A stretch of DNA of 64,000 nucleotides from a bacterium. GTDB taxonomy: Bacteria; Oederibacteriota; Muellerivitia; Muellerivitales; Muellerivitaceae. The stretch spans positions 1 through 64,000 of the forward strand of contig DASZRK010000002.1 in NCBI GenBank assembly GCA_035549195.1, written 5' to 3'. This document shows, in pieces, positions 1 to 7,836 of this stretch. The notes under the pieces were generated by a model, which made no database searches, was not told the DNA's origin, and saw nothing but the letters and a program-made list of their open reading frames with translations. How positions within the stretch are numbered: the first letter of the stretch is position 1; each line of letters starts with the position of its first letter. The translations under genes were made by a program, and so were the position numbers.

Positions 1-1465
1 AGGTGTTCGTCGGGGTAGTGGTGGGGGTGTTGGTGCGGGTCGGTGTATTGGTCGGCGTATTGGTGAAGACCACCGTGAATGTGTTCGTGAAAGTGTTGGT
101 CGGGGTATTGGTCCTCGTGAAGGTGTTGGTCGGGGTGTTGGTGAAGGTCGGGGTATTGGTAAAGGTGTTCGTGAAGGTGTTGGTGGGGGTATTGGTGCGG
201 GTCGGGGTCAAGGTCGGGGTGAAGGTGAACGTGAAGGTGTTGGTGGGCGTGTTGGTCCTGGTCGGCGTGGGCGTGGCCACTGTCGGGGTATTGGTGGGCG
301 TATTGGTCCTCGTGAAGGTGAAAGTCGGGCTGGGGGTCCAGGTATGGGTCGGGGTAGGAGTCGGCACCAACTGGATATAGGTGATGGCGCCGGAAGTTTT
401 ACTGCCCGAGGGCCATGTGACTTGGGCCTGGTCCACGAATGTCAGGCCGCAACTGGAGATGGGGTCATAGTAATTGATGACCTGGGCGGTCGCGGTCACA
501 CAACCGTTCCCCAAACTCGGGAAGACAAGATTGTTGCTGTTGGCGGTCGGCTCGTTGGCCAATCCTCCGGCCGGGGCGTAGTAACAAAGGGTATAGGGTT
601 GGGCGGCATCCCCGAAGCCCCAGCAACCGAACGAGAACTGGCTACAGGTGGAATTGTTGGTGACGAAATTATCCGTGATCGTGGTGCTCCCATTGGTGAC
701 AGGCCCTCCGGTGTTACAGACCTGGATGGTGAAATTCATCGTCACCGTATTGGAACCCGTGTTGGTGACTGCGCTGGCCAGGGTCTTGGTGATGGTGAAG
801 TTCGGGGGGCCAATGGTGGGCGAGGGGGTCGGAATGGTCACGCATTGACGCCAGAAAAGGGCTCCATCCGAGGTCCCATAATCCCCCGAACAGTTGTTCG
901 CGATGAATGGCAAAGGCTTCCCGGTGACCGGGTTATAGATCTGGTTCGCCCACACCGATGCCGTCACCCCGGAGGAGCAATAGGAAGAAGAGAACCCGCC
1001 CCCGGTATAGTTCGGGTCGTACCAGGGACGACTACTGCCGTCGTTGGCCGGCGGGGTGGAAGGATTGCCGCCGGAAACATAGTCCACTTGGACACCGCCC
1101 GATCCGCTGGTGATCTCGGAATGATTCCCCCCGGAACAGGTGATATCCAGGTCCCAGGAGGAGAAGGTGTCCTGGGGGGCGGTGTTCTGGGTATAGATGG
1201 CCAGACAGACCGTAGGACCGGTCAATAGGCCGATCGGAACCGACATACAGGGAACGGCAGCGGCCCCACCGGTGCCGGGAGCCCCGGCATAATTGAAGGT
1301 CCCGATCGAGGTTCCGCCGATCCAGACCTGTGAAACGTCGTCACCGGATACGCAGATCTTCGCCGAAGTCGGAGTGCACTGCGCTTGGGCCTTGGAGGTG
1401 AAAGCGGACAAAAAAAGGACACAGAGGAAGGGAAGGACGACTTTGGTTGAATCGGTTAAACGCAT
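1..1465 (-). CDS. Secreted Thr/Pro-rich repeat protein, 3' end outside window
   Basis: An open frame runs leftward from an ATG at 1465 to the window edge (488 codons, no stop), so the C-terminus is missing. Residues 1-28 ([20 protein letters not shown]...) form a Sec signal peptide. About 200 residues of Gly/Ser/Cys-rich sequence follow. Next comes a segment (near 480-830) with the look of a DUF11-like Ig-fold: [17 protein letters not shown], then [11 protein letters not shown]. From base 375 down to base 1 the protein is a Thr-rich linker made of units such as TPTNTFT and TRTNTPT. Linkers of this type usually join exported domains or project them from the cell. The missing C-terminus could hold another domain or a sorting signal. 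The G/T-rich plus-strand frame opposite the linker is a shadow. Function unknown. Confidence 0.85.
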   Translation of the reverse strand, partial: MRLTDSTKVVLPFLCVLFLSAFTSKAQAQCTPTSAKICVSGDDVSQVWIGGTSIGTFNYAGAPGTGGAAAVPCMSVPIGLLTGPTVCLAIYTQNTAPQDTFSSWDLDITCSGGNHSEITSGSGGVQVDYVSGGNPSTPPANDGSSRPWYDPNYTGGGFSSSYCSSGVTASVWANQIYNPVTGKPLPFIANNCSGDYGTSDGALFWRQCVTIPTPSPTIGPPNFTITKTLASAVTNTGSNTVTMNFTIQVCNTGGPVTNGSTTITDNFVTNNSTCSQFSFGCWGFGDAAQPYTLCYYAPAGGLANEPTANSNNLVFPSLGNGCVTATAQVINYYDPISSCGLTFVDQAQVTWPSGSKTSGAITYIQLVPTPTPTHTWTPSPTFTFTRTNTPTNTPTVATPTPTRTNTPTNTFTFTFTPTLTPTRTNTPTNTFTNTFTNTPTFTNTPTNTFTRTNTPTNTFTNTFTVVFTNTPTNTPTRTNTPTTTPTNT

Positions 1466-1831
1466 GAAGGGGAAACCTGTGTTCTCCGGGGGCGGTCCTG
1501 GCCTTTCAGGATCGGACGAAGCCCGGGATCTTGTTGTCTCGAAACGTTTTTAAGCCTGGAACCGGTTTTATGGGGACAAGGCTGTTCATCGCTTGGATGA
1601 CAAAATCTTAACGTAAATACCGAACAAAATCGAGGAAACAAGGGTCTAAAGGAGTTCCAGGAAAGCGATTTTCCAAATCCACTTTCCCGTTAAACCGGAA
1701 TTCATCAAAAATATAAATCCATAGGGAATAAACAGACCTTGAGCGCTTTGGGATCGATCCGGGAAACAGGGCTTCCAGTAGGGCTCCTGGGAGAAGCTTC
1801 CCGGCCGGATGATCTTTAGGATAATGCCCCC
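1466..1831. other. Divergent intergenic region
   Basis: This 366-base gap separates the secreted protein (leftward) from the membrane protein at 1832 (rightward) and must hold both promoters. I see no gene or RNA in it. The right end carries a -10-like GATAAT at 1820-1825, six bases before the ATG at 1832, and no Shine-Dalgarno sequence. Confidence 0.5.
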
Positions 1832-3700
1832 ATGCAAGGAACTTCTCCCAAGACCGGTCCCTGGCTCTTCCCGGTCCTTGCGGCCTTCCTCCTGGCCGCC
1901 CTCTTCGGCCTTCATCGGATCAACGACGCCGACCTGGGCTTCCATCTCACCGCCGGCACTTGGATCCTGGACCACCACGCCGTCCCAAGGACGGACACCT
2001 CCACCTACACCGTCCCCGACCATCCCTACGTGGACCTGGAATGGCTTTACCAGGTCCTGCTGGTGCTGGGGTTCAAGCTGGGCGGCTATTCCCTTCTCTC
2101 ACTCTCCCATATCGTACTTTCCCTGCTGGCCTTCTACATCCTTTGGCGAAGGCTCGAGGAACAAGGAACACCCGCCGCTTCCCTGCTCTTCTGCGGCGCC
2201 GTTCTTGCGTGCGAGGCCCGTTTCCGGGTCCGGCCTGAGGTACCCGCCTGGCTCCTGCTCGGCCTCACCCTTCTCATCCTGGAACAACGGGCCGCAAGGG
2301 CCAAGGACCACTTGGCCTGGCTCCCGGTCCTTCAACTCCTTTGGGTCAACAGCGAGGGCCTTTTCTTCCTCGGCTTCGCCGCCATGACCTTCTTCTTTTT
2401 CTCATCGCGGATCCACGGAGGCCGTTGGGACGGGAAACTCGCGAAGATGTCCCTGGTCGCCCTGGCCCTGTCGCTCTTGAACCCCTATTTCCTGGACGGC
2501 CTGCTCTTCCCGTTCCATTTCCTGGGAAGCCTGGGTTCTTCCGGGATCTATCGATGGGCGGTGCAGGAGTTCCAAAACCCCTGGACCTTCACCCCGGCCC
2601 CCGGGGCCGACTTCCCCCTTTCCATCCGGGTCTACCAGGCCTTCACCCTGGTCCTCTTCACCGCGATGGCCCTGACCGCCCGGCGGAGGAGGTTCCACGA
2701 ATGGGCCCTGGCCCTTTTCTTCTTCGCCCTTTCGGTGGCCGCCCTGCGCAACATCCCGCTCTTCCTGCTGGCCTGCGCTCCCATCGCGGCGCGCGCCATC
2801 GGGGAATGGCCCTGGAGGACTTGGCTTCCTTTCCTTCGCCGCAAGACCTGGGACCATGGGGTCCCCGCCCTGCTCGCCCTTTTCCTTTTGGGGACCGGCT
2901 GGTCGGTGGTGACCAACCGCCACTGGGTGGCGCTCAAAGTCACGGACCGTTTCGGGTTGGGGCTCGACGAGGACGCCCTGCCCGAAGGAGCCTGCCGTTT
3001 CCTGAACGACCATCACTTGGACGGACGCGTCATCAACGACTTGGACAGTGGCGACTGGCTGTCCTGGCGTTGGGGCGGTAAGACCTTCCTGGACGGGCGT
3101 CTCGACGTCATGGGTCCGGACCTCTTCCAGGTCTATACCCGTTCCCAGGCTCCCGGCGGGGCCTCGGCCTTGGCCTCCGAACTTCAGCCCGACCTCTTTT
3201 GCTTCCAACCCCTGATCATTCCAGCCTGGGCGGCCGAACTCCCCCATTTAGGATGGCGCCTGGTCTACCTGGACCCGGTCTCGGTCATCTTCCTGCGCAA
3301 GGGTTATCACGACGAGGTCCGGTCCCTGGGGCCCTGGGACCCCGTGAACGAACGGGGACTGGACCCCACCCTGGGGCTCCGGGCCCGCGCGATCCTGGAG
3401 AGGACCCCGCCGGGTCCCGCCATGGCGGACCTCTTTCATCCCAGCGATTACCCCAACGAACTCTTGAGTTTAGGGATCCTTTCCGGGCTCTGCGGCCTCA
3501 CCCGGGAATCGGAGGTCTTTTTCCTCGAGGGCATCGACCGGACCCATGGAAAATACTGGGACTTCTTCTACAACCTGGGTCTTCTCTATGACTTCGAGGG
3601 CCGCAACGACCTGGCCACCCTCTGCATGGAACGGGTGAAGCCGGTCCTTCCCAAGGACCCGGCCCTGCGGAAGATCCTGGGCCTGCCCCCGGAACCCTGA
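1832..3700 (+). CDS. Polytopic membrane protein with C-terminal soluble region
   Basis: 622 residues. Residues 1-370 hold about nine hydrophobic segments. After the first comes an acidic/His loop (DADLGFHLTAGTWILDHH, then PRTDTSTYT and DLEWLYQ). That arrangement resembles GT-C fold, lipid-linked-sugar-dependent glycosyltransferases (PMT/ArnT-like), where the acidic residues of the first loop are catalytic. The last 250 residues are soluble and end in a TPR-like helix pair (YWDFFYNLGLLYDFEGRNDLATLCMER, split here by reading). It is followed by two more large membrane proteins of related style, suggesting a role in envelope glycosylation or polysaccharide assembly. Substrate unknown. The start ATG has no ribosome binding site, but a -10-like box sits six bases upstream. 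A plain membrane protein of unknown function is the alternative. Confidence 0.8.
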   Translation: MQGTSPKTGPWLFPVLAAFLLAALFGLHRINDADLGFHLTAGTWILDHHAVPRTDTSTYTVPDHPYVDLEWLYQVLLVLGFKLGGYSLLSLSHIVLSLLAFYILWRRLEEQGTPAASLLFCGAVLACEARFRVRPEVPAWLLLGLTLLILEQRAARAKDHLAWLPVLQLLWVNSEGLFFLGFAAMTFFFFSSRIHGGRWDGKLAKMSLVALALSLLNPYFLDGLLFPFHFLGSLGSSGIYRWAVQEFQNPWTFTPAPGADFPLSIRVYQAFTLVLFTAMALTARRRRFHEWALALFFFALSVAALRNIPLFLLACAPIAARAIGEWPWRTWLPFLRRKTWDHGVPALLALFLLGTGWSVVTNRHWVALKVTDRFGLGLDEDALPEGACRFLNDHHLDGRVINDLDSGDWLSWRWGGKTFLDGRLDVMGPDLFQVYTRSQAPGGASALASELQPDLFCFQPLIIPAWAAELPHLGWRLVYLDPVSVIFLRKGYHDEVRSLGPWDPVNERGLDPTLGLRARAILERTPPGPAMADLFHPSDYPNELLSLGILSGLCGLTRESEVFFLEGIDRTHGKYWDFFYNLGLLYDFEGRNDLATLCMERVKPVLPKDPALRKILGLPPEP

Positions 3701-3712
3701 GAAAAACCATTT

Positions 3713-3825
3713 CACCACAGGCCGCCTTCGGCGGCGCACCGAGAGCACAGAGAAAGACCTTTCCTTATTAAAGTAAAAGACAAATCCGCACCATCACCTT
3801 GTGACCTCCGTGGTTCGGACCATTT
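3713..3825. repeat. Inverted-arm intergenic repeat (CCACAGAG family), copy A
   Basis: The left arm near 3713-3755 contains CACCACAGG, a small GC hairpin, then GAGAGCACAGAGAAAGA. The right arm (3800-3820) reads, on the opposite strand, GAACCACGGAGGTCACA. The same arms occur in inverted pairs at 61044-61184 and 62938-63058. The element lies between two membrane-protein genes and separates them transcriptionally or at least spatially. No coding capacity. Confidence 0.6.
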
Positions 3826-3855
3826 TGCTTTTGTTTTTTATTGGGAATTCTCCGT

Positions 3856-3861
3856 TATCCT
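3856..3861 (+). promoter_or_regulatory. Candidate -10 box of a leaderless start
   Basis: TATCCT ends six bases before the ATG at 3868, the same geometry as TATAAT before the GTG at 19916. No Shine-Dalgarno sequence precedes the ATG. A -35 box is weak (TTGTTT at 3831, 19-base spacer). Confidence 0.35.
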
Positions 3862-3867
3862 AGGCCC

Positions 3868-5946
3868 ATGACCTCCTCCCCACCCGCAAGCCTGCTGAGC
3901 GCTCCCGCTTCCGCCAACAAGAAATGGGCGGCCCTGCTCCTGGGCCTGGCGGTGCTGGGCCTCTTCTCCAAGGTCCTTTCCACGCCCGGCCTGCTCCTGT
4001 CCACCCCCGATGGGGACCTGGCCAGCCAGTTCCTGGGCTGGCGGGCCTGGGGTTTTTCCGAATGGAGGAAGGGCCACTTGGCCCTTTGGAACCCCTATAT
4101 TTTCTGCGGGGCTCCCTTCTTCGCCGGGGCCCAGTCGGCGCTCCTCTACCCCTTGAACATCCTCTTTCTTTTCGTCCCCATCCTCCTGGCCTTGAACCTT
4201 TCCATCGCCCTCCATGTATGGCTGGCCGGGTTCTTCACTTATCTCTGGCTGGCCTCCCGCCGCCTCTATTTCCTGCCCGCCCTCCTGGGAGCTTTCGCCT
4301 TCATGTTCGGCGGCGCCTTCATCGCCCATGTCTACCCGGGGCACCTCTCGAACCTTTGTGCCATGGCCTGGATCCCGCTGGTCCTCTGGGCCCTGGAAAG
4401 ACTGGCCCGCGCCCCCGACCTGACTTCGTCCCTGGCGCTGGCCGGTGTCCTTTCGCTCCAAATTTTGGCCGGTCATCCCCAATACTTCGCTTACACCCTG
4501 CTCCTGGGTCTCCTTTATTTCTCCATCCTCGTGGCGGGCGAACCGACCGAATGGAAGCCCAAGATCCTTGGGGCGACGGCGGGCGCGGCGCTGGCCGCGC
4601 TGCTCACGATCGTCCAATGGTTGCCCGGCCTATTGGCCTCGAGGGACTTCCACCGGGACCTGGATCCGGGGACCTTGGGTTTCTTCTCGACCGATTGGGC
4701 CTCGCTTCGCGCCTTCCTTTACCTGGACCCCCGAACTTCCCCGGTCTTCCATCCCGGGGTCATCGATTCACGCATCTGGTGGGAGAATTGCCCCTTCCTG
4801 GGCGTGGGCGTGATCTTTTGGGTCCTGCTGGGCCTCACGGACGACCGCAGGACCGGGAAGGCGAAGTGGGCGCCCTTCGGGCTCGCGGTCCTGGCGGTCC
4901 TCCTCGCGCTCGGGCCCCATACCCCCCTGGACGGCCTCCTGCGTCTTGTTCCCCCCTTCGGTGATTTCCGGGGCAGTTCCAAGTTCCTGGTCCTCTCCCA
5001 GGTTTTTCTCGCCCTCCTGGCGGCCCAAGGAGCCCAAGGCTTCCTCGAGGCGGGCACCTCGCCCCTGGCCCGGACCCTGCGGTTCCTCCGGAACCCCTGG
5101 GGCCTCTCGATCCTCCTGGCGGTGTCCTTCATTCCCCTCTTTGATCTGGCCCGTCTTTGTTCCCCGTCCTTCGACGCGGAAAAATGGGGCGCCGAAGGGG
5201 AAAGGGCCGCCGAAACCTGGAAGGGCAAGTTGGGGGATGGGCGCATCTATATGAAAGGGAACAACGACCGATCCATGTTGTTGGGGGCTCCTTCCATCTG
5301 GGGGGACGACCCCTTGGTCCCGCGGCGCTTGGAGCGGCTCCTGGCCGCAGGGGCCCCAAAACCCCGGACCGCCGACGGGACCCTGCTCAACCTCGACGCC
5401 CACAAGATGGCCGTCACGCGCCTGGCCTACTGGGTGGAGGAGGGCCCCGACGGCCTCCAGGCCCGGGCCCTTCATTCCCCCTGGCTCCCGCGCTTCCTAC
5501 TGGTCGGCGCCTACCTGAAGGTGAAGGACCTGGACGAAGGCATCCAAGCCCTCGGACAGCCGGCTTTCCATCCCGTCTCCCAGGTGGTCCTGGAAGAGGA
5601 TCCGGATCCCGCCCCGCTCGAGAACGGGGGACGCGGCCAGGTCTCGGTCAGGATCCAGGATCCGGACCGGATGGAATTCAGCCTCAAGCTGGACAAGCCC
5701 CAGATTCTTTTGATGACCGACAGTTATGCGCCCGGTTGGGAAGCCCGGGCTTTCCCCGACAGCGGCCAAAGGAGCTATCGGGTCCTGCCCGCGGACGTCT
5801 TCGCGCGGGCCATCCCCTTGTCGGCGGGCTCCCATCATTTCGAATTGGCCTATGCCCCGCCTGGCTTCGACCTGGGAAAATGGCTTTCCCTCCTGGGTCT
5901 GCTTCTTTATGGGGCCGCTTGGGTCCGGGTCTTTCGCTTAAAATAG
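3868..5946 (+). CDS. YfhO-family polytopic membrane protein
   Basis: 692 residues with about 12 hydrophobic segments and a C-terminal periplasmic beta-rich region. The first loop reads SQFLGWRAWGFSEWRKG, then LWNPYIFCGAPFFAGAQSA, the W-N-P...G.P pattern typical of the YfhO family. YfhO proteins are GT-C-like membrane proteins needed for glycosylation of lipoteichoic acid in Bacillus; the substrate in this diderm is unknown. The C-terminal part (TDSYAPGWEARAFPD) also matches the usual YfhO tail. I prefer the ATG at 3868 to an in-frame TTG at 3841 because a -10-like box would overlap the longer form. The gene ends in TAG four bases before the DUF2723 gene, so the two are probably co-transcribed. 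Together with the gene at 1832 it forms a cluster of large glycosyltransferase-like membrane proteins. Confidence 0.85.
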   Translation: MTSSPPASLLSAPASANKKWAALLLGLAVLGLFSKVLSTPGLLLSTPDGDLASQFLGWRAWGFSEWRKGHLALWNPYIFCGAPFFAGAQSALLYPLNILFLFVPILLALNLSIALHVWLAGFFTYLWLASRRLYFLPALLGAFAFMFGGAFIAHVYPGHLSNLCAMAWIPLVLWALERLARAPDLTSSLALAGVLSLQILAGHPQYFAYTLLLGLLYFSILVAGEPTEWKPKILGATAGAALAALLTIVQWLPGLLASRDFHRDLDPGTLGFFSTDWASLRAFLYLDPRTSPVFHPGVIDSRIWWENCPFLGVGVIFWVLLGLTDDRRTGKAKWAPFGLAVLAVLLALGPHTPLDGLLRLVPPFGDFRGSSKFLVLSQVFLALLAAQGAQGFLEAGTSPLARTLRFLRNPWGLSILLAVSFIPLFDLARLCSPSFDAEKWGAEGERAAETWKGKLGDGRIYMKGNNDRSMLLGAPSIWGDDPLVPRRLERLLAAGAPKPRTADGTLLNLDAHKMAVTRLAYWVEEGPDGLQARALHSPWLPRFLLVGAYLKVKDLDEGIQALGQPAFHPVSQVVLEEDPDPAPLENGGRGQVSVRIQDPDRMEFSLKLDKPQILLMTDSYAPGWEARAFPDSGQRSYRVLPADVFARAIPLSAGSHHFELAYAPPGFDLGKWLSLLGLLLYGAAWVRVFRLK

Positions 5947-5950
5947 CCGG

Positions 5951-7834
5951 ATGAAATTCCCGGACCGGCTCACCCTCCCCCTGGTCTTCCTGGCCGCCTT
6001 TGGCCTGGCCCTTTGGGGCCTGAACCCAAGCTTTTATATGGACGATAGCCCGGAGATCACTACCGCGGCCGCCACCCTCGGCATCGCCCACCCGCCCGGC
6101 TATCCGCTCTATACCCTTCTGGGCCGCCTTCTTTCTTTATTACCGCTAGGGCCCATCTGCTTAAGGGTGAACCTGCTCGCCGCCCTTTCGGGCGCGGGGA
6201 CCTGCCTCCTTCTTTACATCCTTCTTTCCAGGACCGTCCAACTGCCCAAGGCCCTGGCCGCGCCCTTCTCGCTCATCTGGATGGCGGGGGCCACCGCCTA
6301 CCCGGCCTCTTTGAGCTCCAAGAACGGCGTTTATCAGATGGCGGCCCTCTTCATCCTGGCGACCCTGGCCTCCCTCTGGCGCTCCAAACGTCCCCTGGCC
6401 TTTATCCTCTTCGGCCTCTCCCTCGCCGGCCACTGGATGACCATGCTCCCCTGTCTCGGGGGATTCGGCTGGATCCTTTACAACCAATGGAAAGGGCGGC
6501 CGCTGCCGGTCAAGGAACTGGTCCGATCCATCGCGTTCCTCTTGCTGGGTCTTTCGCTTTATCTCTATCTCCCCCTTCGGTCTTCCTTGGACCCCGTCAT
6601 CAACTGGGCCCATCCGGTCGACCTCACCAACTTTTGGCACCACGTGACCCGCTATGTCGATAAGAACAAGGACTTCACTTGGGATATCGGCTTATGGGTC
6701 CAACAAGGACTGTTTTACCTGAAGGGGTCCTTCCTTGAGTTCAACGGCTTGGCATTGCTTTCGATCCTGGGGATATGGGCCCTCTGGAAAACCGAAAAAA
6801 ACCGGGCACTTGGACTGGGCCTGGCCTGGGCCGGCCTTTTGGCCGCCGTTTGTGTCTTCTCCAAATTCTCCAGCGGCCGGGAATACCTCATGCAGAACTA
6901 TTCCATCGCCTCCCTGGCCTTCATCCCGCTTTTGGCCGCCCTGGGCTGGCGGTGGCTGTCCGGAAGGTTCGCGGCACTGTCCGAGTTCGCCTCTCCACTG
7001 GCTTGGGCGCTCGCCTTGGGCCTCCTGTCCCTGGGACTCCCCCGGGGAAGCCAGGCGGGTTATACCTACAGCTACGACTACCTGCTCAACGCCTGGCGGG
7101 ACACGCCCAAGGGATCCTTTTTCTTCTGCAAAGGGGACGTGTTGGATTTCCCCGCCTGGTATTTCCAGATCATCGGCGGGAAAAGGCCCGACCTGGCGGT
7201 CCTGGGCGGCGGGAGCCTGCCGATGGATTGGTACCGCATCCACCTGGCCAAGACCCACCCGGGCCTGGTCGTTCCCTATCCCGTCCACGAAAAGGGCAAG
7301 GAATACATCTCAGGTCATCTGATGCTTTGGATGGTGGATCACAACCCGGACCGCCGCCTTTTCTTCACCTTCCCCGACCTCCGGGACGACGGGATGGCGG
7401 ACCGGACCCTGGTCCCCTATGGACTGGTCCAGGAAGCCTTCGGGCCGGGGACCCGGCCGCATTGGGATGAAGGACGGGCCGAAAGGCTTTGGGAGGACAT
7501 GCGGCTCCGGCATTTCGAGGCGGGCGACCGTTATGTGGACGAAGTGACCTGGGACCAGTTCTTGAGGGACTACGGCGCCACCCGGTCCTGGATGGCCGGC
7601 TATTACTCGAAAGAAGCCGGGGCCAAGGACGATCCGGCCCGTTCCCGAAAGGGGGAACTGCGGAAGGCCATCCCGCACCTGCTTTGGGCCCAGGCCTGGG
7701 ACCCGCGCAACGCGGCTTATGCCATGAACCTGGGGATCGCGGAGAATTATCTGGGGGAAAAGGAAGCGGCCCTTCGATGGTTCAAGACGGCCGCCGAGCT
7801 GGATCCCAGCCTCGTCCCACCTTCCGAACCTTGA
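5951..7834 (+). CDS. DUF2723-family membrane protein with TPR tail
   Basis: 627 residues. The N-terminus has the DUF2723 signature: MDDSPEITTAAATLGIAHPP, then GYPLYTLLGRL and RVNLLAALSGAG. About ten membrane segments follow to residue 370, then a soluble domain ending in a TPR-like repeat (NLGIAENYLGEKEAALRWF). DUF2723 proteins resemble GT-C mannosyltransferases, and members in Bacteroidetes act in protein O-glycosylation; that role here is inference. It starts four bases after the YfhO-like gene. No Shine-Dalgarno is evident, but TAAAAT at 5939-5944 lies six bases before the ATG, overlapping the upstream stop. The gene ends only two bases from the convergent GH5 gene with no clear terminator between them. 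Confidence 0.85.
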   Translation: MKFPDRLTLPLVFLAAFGLALWGLNPSFYMDDSPEITTAAATLGIAHPPGYPLYTLLGRLLSLLPLGPICLRVNLLAALSGAGTCLLLYILLSRTVQLPKALAAPFSLIWMAGATAYPASLSSKNGVYQMAALFILATLASLWRSKRPLAFILFGLSLAGHWMTMLPCLGGFGWILYNQWKGRPLPVKELVRSIAFLLLGLSLYLYLPLRSSLDPVINWAHPVDLTNFWHHVTRYVDKNKDFTWDIGLWVQQGLFYLKGSFLEFNGLALLSILGIWALWKTEKNRALGLGLAWAGLLAAVCVFSKFSSGREYLMQNYSIASLAFIPLLAALGWRWLSGRFAALSEFASPLAWALALGLLSLGLPRGSQAGYTYSYDYLLNAWRDTPKGSFFFCKGDVLDFPAWYFQIIGGKRPDLAVLGGGSLPMDWYRIHLAKTHPGLVVPYPVHEKGKEYISGHLMLWMVDHNPDRRLFFTFPDLRDDGMADRTLVPYGLVQEAFGPGTRPHWDEGRAERLWEDMRLRHFEAGDRYVDEVTWDQFLRDYGATRSWMAGYYSKEAGAKDDPARSRKGELRKAIPHLLWAQAWDPRNAAYAMNLGIAENYLGEKEAALRWFKTAAELDPSLVPPSEP

Positions 7835-7836
7835 CC

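Noticed and set aside
3-380. Direct-repeat array resembling a CRISPR
   Set aside because: Repeats are codon-phased Thr/Pro units without unique spacers of constant length; they belong to a protein linker.
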